In this document: positions 51,700 through 62,659 of the stretch, in pieces
Numbering within the stretch: position 1 is the first letter of the stretch
How the letters are laid out: every line of letters starts with the position of its first letter
Translations under genes and position numbers: made by a program
Notes under the pieces: model-generated
Databases searched by the model: none
What the model was told of the DNA's origin: nothing
What the model saw: the letters and a program-made list of their open reading frames with translations, nothing else
From: Euborellia annulipes
Taxonomy: Eukaryota > Arthropoda > Insecta > Dermaptera > Anisolabididae
Direction: 5' to 3'
Length of the DNA stretch: 64,000 nucleotides
Assembly (NCBI GenBank): GCA_023213315.1
Contig: JAKCPI010028276.1
Location: 1-64,000 of the forward strand

Positions 51700-54500
51700 A
51701 CATTGTCACATGCTTCACAGTCAAAATGAAACTTTGCATCCTTGTAGTATTGATAGTTCCAATGACATTTGCGATATAAGTATATGGAAAAATACCTCTT
51801 TTGTTTATTGGTTTCAAAAAAAAAAAATTTTAATCATGATGGGAAAATATGACGCATCTATTTTAAATAGAATGGTTTTTATCTTTTTAACTTGTGTTGA
51901 AAATTTACATTGTAATAATCTGAATGAAAAATAATAGATGTGATGGATGATAAAAATTAATGCAAAATAATAATTAATTAAAATATAATTCAAAATCTCA
52001 AGAAATGATGGAAAATTTCCTTTTTTGAGAAAAGATAATTTAATAAAAAAATATAAAAGGTGTTTTTCAAATAAAAATGATAACAGGAAAAAAAAATTAT
52101 TCAAAAATTACTAGTAATAAAAAAATTAAATAATTTCTATTTAAACCAATCTAGGTGTGCAGAGTTGTGGAGGGAATCAAACACAATGAAAAGGGGAATG
52201 ATTAGTTTGCACAAAAACTTATTTTTCAAATAGAATTTATTTGTTTAAGATAGTAATAAAATAAACTAGTAGAACTCAAATTTATTTAGGAGCCCTCAAT
52301 CAAGACTTGATATTTAATATACAGATATAGGCTGCATTTGCATGTCTAATATTTTTAAAAGATATATGGAGCATTTGGGTCTTAAAATTTGAGGTAAAAT
52401 GAGTGATGGGAATTTAATAAAATTTTATTAGCTCCACTAATTTCTATTTGTTTAAATTCAAGTCTCTCAAATACACCTTTAAATTTGCATAGTACCCTTA
52501 AAAGCATGAAACCCCTAGAGAACGAATGATAAATTTTAAAATTCATTTTTAAAAAATATATATATTTGATTTATAAATAAAATATAAATTCCCAAAAGTA
52601 TAATCAATCATTTGGAGGGATCTGAAAACCTATCTGGTTGATTATTTTTAGTACCCCACACACATAGACAGAGCAAGAAATAAAATTTTATTTATTAGAC
52701 TCGAAGGGAAGAGAAAAGAGAGGAGTCAGAAAAATCGTTGTTAATTTCATCTTCTAAATTGTATTTCTCTAGCGGGATTGTTGGTCAAGCCTCGTTACCG
52801 ACAATCTTAAAAGAACCAAGGCAGAACACATTGCACGAATATGCATTAAATTATATGTATATAGAAAAAAAAAGGTCGTTGATTTAAGACCCACTTATGA
52901 AAATGAAAATTCTCTTTTTATATTTTGTTGAAATGTTGAGGAATGTCAAGAGGAGGGATGGATGGTAAAAAAAGAAAGAAGTCAGTCAGTGAAAAAGTAA
53001 GTATCTGGAGGAGAAGAATCATCAACTTCGCTTAATGACAAACCAAGTCTCGATTTTTTTTAATTTGCCCAATTAAATTTCCTAATTCAAGATCAATGGC
53101 TCCGTCAATGTCCTGGATGGAATTAATAATTTATTAATAGTTGAATTGTCTTTTAAAGAGAGTGAGGAACAATCGAATGAATAAATTAAAAAATGACGAG
53201 TTAAGGTCATATTGATGAGTAAAAGAATGAATAAGAAATAAATAATAAAATTTCTAAATAAAAATGAATTTAATTAAAAGTATGCTGATTTTAAAACGAA
53301 TGTAGTTTAAATTTATATTCGTTTTATATATAGCGTGAATGTTAATTTAAATTTAGAAAATTAAGTTATTAATTATAAAAAATGACTTGAATATAAATTT
53401 TTTTTAATTCTTCATTACTTTTAAATAAATTTTAATTAATCTAGTCAAAAAATAAATATTGACAAAAATTTAAATGTCAATTATTAATTTAATGAAAAAT
53501 AGAATAAAAACGAAGTCCTTTGTATAATAATATTAAATATTTATTATTACGATTTTGAAAGAATTTCTAATCGAAATTAAGAAACAACTATTGTTTGTTA
53601 ATTTATAAACTTAATAAAAAATAAAATAAAATTATTAATAGATGTTAAATAGAAAAATGGACTTGCTACTGTTGATAGGGGACTAGAATATTTTTTTTTT
53701 ACTTGCTAAGAGGATATGATATGATTTAAATAAATTTCATAACTTTGACTTGAGATTATGAAGCTAAACCACTCTAAGGGACAGGAGTAATAATTAAACA
53801 ATTTCTTTGATTATTAAAAAAAAAATCGTATTCATATTTTAAATCGTGTTTTTTATCAAAAATATTTTTGGTTGTCATTTCTTCAGTTGTCACCAAATTT
53901 ACAGAAAATTGGAAAAAATGTGTGTTATTGGCAAAATGTCTAACTCGACTATGAATTGTCTTTAAAATATCTATGTATTATATAATAATTAAGTTTGTTA
54001 TTTTATCAAAATAAAAACCAAAATCAGTAGATTTTTATCGATAAAATTAAAAAAGATCAATCACAATTAAAAATCCAAAAAGTGGAAGTTTAATTTTAAT
54101 AAAAAAAAAAAAAATACAAATAAATATCTAAATCATTATGTAGAAATTTATTTCAATCAACTAATCAGCAATATTTTCAATATTAGCTCTCCGATTTTTT
54201 GGCCTATTTGGTAGAAAATTTAATTGGAAATTCAAGACGATTTTCTGAGGTGGTGAGCTTAATTGCTTGCTTCAGGATTAAGAGAAGAAAAATGTGGACC
54301 AAAAAAAAAAGTCGGCTTCTAAATTCAACACTAAAATTAGCTGCTACTAATCCTTTAGAAAATGAACAAAAGAACCTTTTCTAAAAAAATACTTCCCTAA
54401 ACAATTTTATCTGTCAAGAGAGGGGGAAAGAAAGTAGCGAACTAAAACCAAATTTCAAATGTTAAATGTACAATAAAATAATTTCGAAGAAAATAATGAA
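51700..54500. other. AT-rich sequence without recognisable features
   Basis: Only short chance ORFs and homopolymers are seen. No foldback, SINE or exon with paired splice sites was noticed. Confidence 0.6.
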
Positions 54501-54504
54501 ATCG

Positions 54505-55145
54505 ATAAAAAAAAATCTGGTGTGACTGGTCTCTTATCGTTCGAGAAAGTTGTGTACTGTGCTTGTCACACCAGATTTTTTGTCTCGAGATATATTTATT
54601 TGCCCTAAGTTCCAAACTTAATTCACAAAAATGGCGCTGAGCTACGAATGCTTCCACATCAGTAAAGTGTACTTCTAACGAATTCCACGAAAATACTTTT
54701 TAAAGAGCATCTAAAAAATAGTTGATTTATGAATTTTAATCAAAAAATCGATAAAGCAAATTTTGAGAAAATCGAAAAAAAAACTGAAAAAGAACTACTT
54801 TTTGGCCTATTTTGTTCAAAAGCTTATTTTTACCGCTTGGGATCAAAAGATTTAAAAGGTAAAATGAGAATATACATTTTAAAGAGCAACTAAAAAAAAT
54901 AATTGATTTATGAATTTTAATCAAAATAGTTGGAGTGAATTTTGAGAAAAAAAAAACACTGAAAAAGTACATTAGTAAATAAGTAAAGTACTAGTACTTT
55001 TTGGCCGATTCTTTTCAAAAGCTTCGTGTAACTTCTAATTTTAAAACGAAAAGAACTAGGAGGTTGAAATTTTATATTTATGTTAGGTGGGGTACCTAAC
55101 ATAAATATAAAATTTCAACCTCCTAGTTCTTTTCGTTTTAAAATT
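54505..55145 (+). repeat. GAAAGTA-family repeat ending in a perfect palindrome
   Basis: AATCTGGTGTGACTGG ... CACCAGATTTTTTGTCTCGA, then two AAATAATTGATTTATGAATT segments. It ends in a perfect 52-bp inverted duplication instead of the usual TATATA hairpin. Confidence 0.65.
55037..55145. repeat. Perfect palindrome, 52-bp arms
   Basis: AATTTTAAAACGAAAAGAAC ... GTTAGGT and its exact complement around a 5-base loop GGGGT. No mismatch seen, so the inverted duplication is recent or maintained. Confidence 0.75.
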
Positions 55146-56282
55146 TTATTTTTATTTCAATAATAATCTACATGATAAATTTTTTCTAGCTGGTTGAAAT
55201 AAAATGCAAGCGGTAGCAATTGCAAACGATTGATTTTAATTTAATTCTCGGTTTGGGGTCATCCGAACCTCTGACCTCCGATGCGTCTATTTATGCATCT
55301 ATTTATTGACTGTGACTATTTTTCAAAAGTTCATCCTCGAAAATTTTTTCAAGTTAATAAAAAAGAAAAAAAAAGTTTCGGTTAGATTAGAGATTCCCTT
55401 GCCGGAAGCACATAGTTTATGCCTGACTCAATCAAAACTTAAATAGATAGGATAATAACAAATTCGTGATATAAAAGAAGAAAATGAAACTATCATTATT
55501 CTAATGGTTTGTATTTATTCCAGAAAAAAAATTTTAATATTTTTGAATAATAGAAAAAAAAAATTCCCAAGTCCAAAACCCGCAGATCCTGATAGTAGGA
55601 AATATATCAAATTTAATGAAATTAAAATTAAGATTAAAAAAAAAAAAAAAAACACTTAAATTTCTTCTTTCTTTGAGTAATTAAAAAAAATTAGTACTTT
55701 TTTATGATTTAAAATAATTATATAAAAATAAAATTGTTGATATCAATCTCCATTTTCTTTCAATTTAACTATAAAAAAAAAATTTAATTGTGTAATTGAA
55801 TAATCAAGATATTTTAAATGTTTCTCGCAATAGAAATACGTATTTATTTTTTTTTTCTCAGAGTACCCTTAATATTATTTTGTAATCAGGTTTTTTATGC
55901 CTTTTTATCATAAATTCAATGATAATTAATTTGCCTTAAATATTCTTTGAAATCAATTTTCATTTGAATAAATTAAAATTTCTACTTAAATATTATCTAA
56001 TCAATTATATTTTTATTAAAAAAAAACGACTCTTTAAAATTTCTGAAAAATCCTTTTTTTTTTTAAGAATTTTTTTTTCGATTTTGATTAAATCGGAGTC
56101 TGTTTTTTAATTAAAAAAATTCATTAAAAATAACCAATTATATCGTGAATTGTAATTATTTATTCGTGTTTTCGAGCAAAGATACAGAAATTAAGTATAG
56201 CTCTGTAGTTCTTATCTTGATTAGGCCCTATATCTAATAATGCGAGAAAAGATTGATTTTGAAGTTGGGGCTGTGATGTGAT

Positions 56283-56690
56283 TATAATGGAAGTGTTAGC
56301 CAAATTGGAATGCTCTAGGTTCAATAAAACTCCCAGAATAAGACGTTTCGGCCTGAATTTATTTGGCCATCTTCAGTTAATGGAAATTACACATAATGCA
56401 AGTGCACATGTGATTGAACCAGGATATGTCAATAATAAAATTTATTATAAAAATTTTTATCTCTGATCTTGGGCACAGGAGCCATATAATTTTGTATGAA
56501 GCAAATAATTTTTATTATTGACAAATCCTGATTCAATCACATGTGAAGTTACTTGCATTTAGTGTATATTTTTCAATAATTGAAGATGGGCAAATATTGC
56601 AGGCAGAAACGTCTTATTCTGGGAGTTTTATTGAACCTAAAACATTCAATTTGGCTGATATCTCCATCTATCCATTATTATAGAATAGAG
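56283..56690. mobile_element. 400-bp palindromic element with two hammerhead cores
   Basis: Nearly the whole element folds on itself. Outer arms: TAATGGAAGTGTTAGCCAAA / TTGGCTGATATCTCCATCTA. Middle arms: AAACTCCCAGAATAAGACGT / ACGTCTTATTCTGGGAGTTT. Inner arms: GCAAGTGCACATGTGATTGA / TCAATCACATGTGAAGTTAC. Minus core 56376-56342 is complete: CTGAAGA, TGGCC/GGCC, GAAACGTC. Plus core 56580-56613 is decayed (TTGAAGA, GGC/GGC, then A before GAAACGTC). Confidence 0.6.
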
Positions 56691-57452
56691 CTCTAGATCT
56701 AAATTAAGCCAATGATAACAAGATGATGAATTTTTGTTGTTATTTCAACCCCTTTTATCTTACCTAATCTACACTAAGGAGTCTCTGGTAATACTCCCTA
56801 ACGTTCAGAATAGTCTCTTTAAGTAAAGATCAAGTACTCATTACATAATCTTAAGCCACGGTAGTTCACTTGTCCTTAAATTTATAGACTACCAATTTTA
56901 ATATAATTTTAAAAAATCTATTTACTTATTTATTTTTTTTATAAAAAAAAATGCATAAAGACTTCAAATAAGATTATCAAGTCTTGGAGATTACCATAAA
57001 CTCTTTCGTGGAGATTAGTTAAGTAGGGGTGGAAAAAACTACAAGAACTGTTATCATTGGTTTGAAAATTGAGAGAGCTAACGAAAAACTCTTCAATAAA
57101 TAAATACTTAAGAGATAAGAAATATCTCATTTTCAGATGTAAACTGGCTTTCAGGTGTGTATCTTTGCCTGAAAATCATCCCTGTTAAAGAAAAATAAAT
57201 AAATATAAATCAAATAACAATTGGAAATTTTTTAGTTAATTTTTCATAATTTTGAACTACGAGATTATGGGCTAAAAAATAAACTAGAATTGATGATGGC
57301 GATGATATATACAAAATAGAAAGGAATATTTTTTAAATGAGAGAAAACCAGAATTTCTTCATTCATGGTCAAGTAGCTTGTTAAGTGATTTAGTCTGATA
57401 ATAAAGAAATCCTCTTCAGTTCTGAATCTTTTTATAAAATATGCAACATCTC

Positions 57453-57483
<31 letters not shown>

Positions 57484-57662
57484 AAAGAATATAAAGGAAA
57501 ATAAAATAAATATTTCTACTTCTTTTAATAATATTGTAAGAGATGTGGTATATTTTATTAAAATATTTAAGGAAATTTCTTTATTAAACAGACAGTCACT
57601 AGTTTTGACTTTATTTACTTATGTAATGCAAAGTAGTCAAGTTAACTCTGAGGTGCTATAAT

Positions 57663-57716
57663 ATAAAAATCTGGTGTGATGGTCGCACAGCACACAACTT
57701 TCTCTTATCCTTCGGT
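57663..57716 (+). repeat. GAAAGTA-family short fragment
   Basis: AATCTGGTGTGATGGTCGCA then ACTTTCTCTTATCCTTCGGT, the 5' start of the family only. Confidence 0.5.
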
Positions 57717-58065
57717 AAGCATTTCGGTATTTCATAAGTAAAAAAAAAAGTAAAAAAGTCAAAATTTCCATAGACTCTGTAGGTGAATTTTAAATGTTGA
57801 CTGCTTGAAATAAAGCATGGTTATTTTTTAAATTTTTAATCTCATATTTGGATATTTTATACCCAATAAAGAATCCTAAATAAATACAAAATTTCATAAT
57901 TTTTAAATGTGTAAAAAGTTTCACCACTTTTTGAATCGAAATTGACATGCGAATCCCATAAGGCTTTAACATTGGCTCTAAGAGTCGGAAAAAGAATTTG
58001 AAAAATTGATTATTTATTTAAAAAGTAACCTTTGGAATAACTAACTCTAGAAAGATAACGTACAT

Positions 58066-58284
58066 GTGACAAATATAGAGTGTGTTTCATTTATTAGAGA
58101 GAGGGAAAGAGGGGAGCTTGTTTTCGGGAGATGCTGGCTGGACCTTCTTAAGACAGACAGTTGTTTCCCAGGAATTCCCACGCCTCTGCCGCCCATTCAT
58201 CTGATCCGCCAGTATACGCCTGACTTGGCCCCCAGGCTACTCACAACAAAACAACAACTTCATCGTCTTTTCACACGCCGATAG
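58066..58284 (+). other. Unassigned 72-codon ORF
   Basis: MTNIECVSFIRERERGELVF through PTPLPPIHLIRQYTPDLAPR. Composition is less AT-rich than neighbours, but there is no recognised domain and no clear splice or promoter context. May be chance. Confidence 0.15.
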
Positions 58285-59374
58285 GCTTACTTACTTTCAT
58301 GTTAATGCCCGGGCAATTTTGGCCAGTTTCACACTGAACAGGTCAATGTCATTTCACTTTAAAAGCCATTCAACCGCTAGAAAGAGAGAAGTGAGGATCA
58401 TGAATCACGTTCAAAAGTGAACAACGCATAATCAAATAAAAAAAAAAAAAGAAAATTATTTAAATCAAGCGGCGAGAAATTTTTTAGTCATTAATCAAAT
58501 GATTGATCAGGTTAAGTTAAAGAGAGAAGAAAAACCATTAATCCTTGAATATATTAAAATAAAAAAATTTAATTAAAAAATTTGGAACATGTGCAAGTAC
58601 AGTGGAAACAGGTTAAGGTTTAAGAGAAAAAAAAAAGGCGCGAGGAAATACTTCCGTCTAAAAAAAAAAAAAAAAAAAAAGATAAATCTTTATATCAAAG
58701 GAAGTGTTTAAAGAAAAATTAGGAAATCTAGGGAATACCATTGAATTTGTGTGAAGTTTAAAAATAATATCCTGAACTTGGTTGTTAATTAAACGAAGCT
58801 ATATTTAGAAGTTTTATCAAATAAGCAAACAGGTCTTGAGTGTCATTTTGAGGAATAAAGAATATTTTAGCACGATCTAAGGTGGTTGGTTGGTTTTATA
58901 CACTTGTTGATTCCATATTTTTGGGAAATCTAATTTGATTAGTAAACAAAAAAATATTTTATTGGTCTGATATCTTATTTGAGTTGGTCTTTAAAAATAG
59001 AGAGAAGAGATATGATTATCGAAAAACGATATGTAAAGATAAAAATATCATTCTTTAAAATTTCAAGGTATCTATCTCACTTGTTATTTATTGTCCTTTT
59101 TGACAAGAATTAGTTTAATAAATAAAAACCATTTCTAAATTTCTTTGAGTTGCTCTTTGAGAATTCATTATAGGGTTGAGGCACTACAGTTGAAAATTAT
59201 TTATAAAAAGATGAAATAGAAAATAAATTAATTTAAAATTTCTAAGATTTTAGTTTGACCAGAGAGTCTGCGGCATCTACTCATGATAAAACTTAAATGA
59301 AAGGTCGATCTTCTAATAAAGACATGTTCTATGTTGACAATCTCTTTGAGATTATGGAGGGGATCGGTAAATGC

Positions 59375-60915
59375 TTTAGTATTAAAGCACTAGGGAGGTC
59401 GACGACGTCATCAACCCGATGTGGCCAATATTGGGTCCACGGTGTCTGGCAACCACGTGGTCCAAGGTTGGCGCTTCGCGGCATGGCGACCTCCGCCAAG
59501 GCCATGTCGTCGTCGACAACCAGAGGGTCGGTCGCATCTCCGATGACAGAGTCTACAGGCCAATGGCCTTTCAGAGTAACGTTAGATGCGCCTCGGGGGC
59601 GGGAGAGGCTCGTTCATTCATTAAATACTTTCATATGTGCATATTTCGGCGAGGTCGTCGCCGGAGGCGTCTGCGCGCAACGGAATGCCGTCGGCGGCGA
59701 CGGCCTCGAAATAGCCAGGCGTCGCGACGCCAGACAGTGGCATCTGCGTCGGGGACCCTCGCCAGAGAGGCCATAGAATAAGAGACCATGGTTCCAGGGA
59801 CCCTCAACACGTGCTCCCTTGTTTTGGCGGGAAGCGTCATGTCGCCGACGTCGACAGCATTCCTTCGTGGGTATATCACGGTCACGGCAAGAATGCAAGA
59901 GCCAGGCGGCGACGACCAACAGAGGTTAATGAACGGAGACCGTTAGCTGTGTATGCCGTTGGCTCCAAGGAGGCGGCTGCCTATCCGATTCTCACAATGG
60001 GGCTGGCATTGGACAATGGGGGCTTCGAGGGATGAGGGTGACAGGGGGTGACGAGGGTCACATGGGATTATGGGGGAAAAAAATGGAACAAAAGCCAAGC
60101 CACGCAAGGAATTAGAAATTTTTCTGGCAAAATAGGCCAGTTTTAGGGCGTTGACAGAGCGCCTTGGTGGTGCAGGCACCTGCGTGGGAACGTACCAAGT
60201 ACCACGCCCACACCAACATCCGAGAGAAAAAGCGCGCGTCTAAAGAGCCATTCAAGAAAATTCAAGAACAGGCGTAACATGGGCTTAATTAAAAAAAAAT
60301 TTTAAAATGCATGTTTACTTGTTTATTGGAAGCACTCGGAGGGTGTCGTTGGGCCATTTGGAGTCAGCCAAGGCCGGCTTGGCTGGAGACGCGCGCAAGG
60401 CCCGCTGGGACTCGCGGTTGGCCGCCATGTTGGATGGCACGTGGTGACGGTTGCGGCGGCACCGGGCGTCGGCTACCCAGGAGGTTCCCCTGTTTTATCA
60501 ACCCTTGATATGTTGCTCACATCGAGAGAATAATCAGGCTTCGATAGCCTCCAATAATAATCACATGGTCGCCAATCCACACAAACAACAACACTCAAAC
60601 ACGCGGACATGTTTGATTAAGCGTGCAGCATAGCCTCTCGGCAACGGCGTTCGCGCAACTGAGCTCCCGGCGACTGGTTTTCGTCGACGGCGGCGGCGCA
60701 ACTCCGAGTTGGCGCGGTGTTGCCAGACGAGACGATGTTTGGCAACATGGCACACGGAATCCACCAGCAGCGCCAGCCAGCGGCCGGTCGGGCGGCCCAC
60801 ACGCCGCGCCAGCGCCGTCGCCGCGGACGCTGTCACCGCCACCGCCCCACCAGCCTGCCTCGAACCCTACCATTCGTGGGAAAATTTTGAGAGGCTCTCT
60901 CTCTCTCTCCAAAAT
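59375..60915. other. 1.5-kb GC-rich, CpG-rich block, unidentified
   Basis: The strongest departure from the AT-rich background. Overlapping ORFs in several frames of both strands (for example plus 59297-59776, minus 59614-59919 and 60595-60912) show no family I recognise. It could be a CpG-island promoter with first exons, perhaps of PPP4R1, or transferred or repeat DNA. The 60240-60320 stretch inside it is AT-richer. Confidence 0.4.
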
Positions 60916-60964
60916 TTAATTCCTAATTTGCAGTGGCGGATTATCATAAAACAACTCTATTAAC

Positions 60965-62390
60965 TGATTATATTCATATACATAGGGTACATTTTATCTA
61001 CAGACTAATCAAAAAATGATCAATAATTTATATATCTAAATATTTGCAAAGAATTTATAAAAAAAATTCAATTAAAAAAAAAAAAAACATTGTAATTTTA
61101 AATTTAAAAAAAATTAATCAATTTAAGTTAAATTTGGTATATTCAAAAAAAGGATCAAATTTAGTAAAAAGTTTTCAGCAATTTTCCCTTTCTATCTAAC
61201 AAGATGGTTTTTTCTCTAGAAATTTTCAAAATTGGAATATTAAGATCAAGCGAATCTTAAATCTTCACATGAAGCCTAAATTAATTAAATTTTTTTACAA
61301 AAAAATAGAATGGAACGTCTTAAGGGAAGTGGAACCTTCTGGACCCGAAGTTCATTACTCTCAGGGATCAAGAAATTATGACGGAGGGTCAAAAAAATTA
61401 AAATTAATTGTCCCAGGATCCCCGTAATATCGTCTGTAATAAATAATAGCATAGTTTGTACTATTTATTTGAAATATATAATTAGTGTTTATTTTAATAA
61501 GATTAGTAAATATTTTTGCATGAAAATAATATATTTATAGTAGCAATGTTTATATATAATTAGTATCGTGTATGGAGAAGACCTTGACTAAACTACTTGA
61601 AAATCATTTTTATAGAGAGAAGAATAACCCAAGTCGACTAGTCACTTCCGGTTCGAGGGAGAGAGACAGAACGAAAGCGATGACACGCCCACAACTTAAC
61701 TTTTTTTTATATTTATCTACATATTGAGATTATTGTTATTTTTTTTTTTCTTATAATTGAAACTTGGTTTCTTTATTATTATTAGTCCGATCGAAAGGAT
61801 TAGACGATGTGAGAAACCTTAAAAGCAATGACTTATACCTGAAGACTAACAAACACTTAAAGAAGAGATGAGTAAAACAAACTTTCAACAGGAAAAGATA
61901 AGGTAGAGAGGACAAAAAAGATGAAACGATTAATATAAATCCATTAAGTCGATAAACAAGAGATGAATTATATATATAAGGGTGGCGCCTTAAGGATTAG
62001 ATGACCCTCAAGACGCATTCCACGGCTCAATAAACGCTTCGTCCGTTGGTTCGAACCTCTCTTAGCGGTTTGTTTCGGGGCAGGAAGTGCTCGGGTGTAC
62101 AGAAGGTGCGCCGGAGCCATTGCTTACACGTCACTTCCGGAATTAGTCATTGAGAAATTTGGCGCACATCGGCTCAGTCTGCTTGCGGACTTGACATGGC
62201 ATTTTTTTTTGCGTTCTTCCAAAATAGCAAAACACAAAAGGCATTATCGTAATTGTGTGCACTCTCGCCGAATAAGAAAATTTTGAGATTTTTTTTTACT
62301 AAGTTCTTTAAAGGTTATTGATAAGGAAGAGTCAATTCACAAGTATATTTCTGTAAAAAGGAGAGTGCTAACGTGAGTCTATTTAAAAAT
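60965..62390. other. AT-rich stretch with a small GC-richer patch
   Basis: Mostly AT-rich. 61,630-61,700 and 62,000-62,170 contain CACTTCCGG (ETS-like) twice and GGTTCGAACCT (B-box-like, but without a pairing T stem, so not a tRNA). Confidence 0.5.
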
Positions 62391-62653
62391 AGTCTGTAAA
62401 GAATGAAGATAACGAATAGGACTTCGTGAAACGTCTCCTTCGTCATACTCAAGAATAGTCTGTAAAGAATGAAGATGAACAAATAAAACTTCGTCCGAAA
62501 CGTCTCCTTAGTCATACTCAAGAATAGTCTGTAAAGAATGAAGATGGGCAGATAAAACTTCGTCCGAAACGTCTCCTTCGTCAAACTCAAGAATAGTCTG
62601 TAAAGAATGAAGATGGACAAATAAAACTTCGTCCGAAGTCTCCTTCGTCATTT
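62391..62653 (+). repeat. Tandem array of hammerhead-like 66-69-bp units
   Basis: Four units start with AGTCTGTAAAGAATGAAGAT at 62391, 62457, 62526 and 62595. Each has (A)TGAAGA, a stem-II pair (ATGGAC...GTCC in the best copy) and, in three of four, GAAACGTC; the last unit lost four bases there. The C of CTGAAGA is A in all four, which would disfavour catalysis. Sequence between units is CTCCTTCGTCATACTCAAGA. Confidence 0.6.
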
Positions 62654-62659
62654 GGTATC

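Noticed and set aside
60595..60919. Overlapping 100-codon ORFs on both strands
   Set aside because: GC-rich DNA leaves several frames open at once; no homology, splice sites or start context favour one.
62039..62070. Possible tRNA from GGTTCGAACCT
   Set aside because: The T stem does not pair and no A box or acceptor stem is present at the right distance.
62315..62620. 101-codon minus-strand ORF with repeated FILYRLFLS units
   Set aside because: It is the antisense of the tandem hammerhead-like array; the unit is close to a multiple of three and keeps the frame open.
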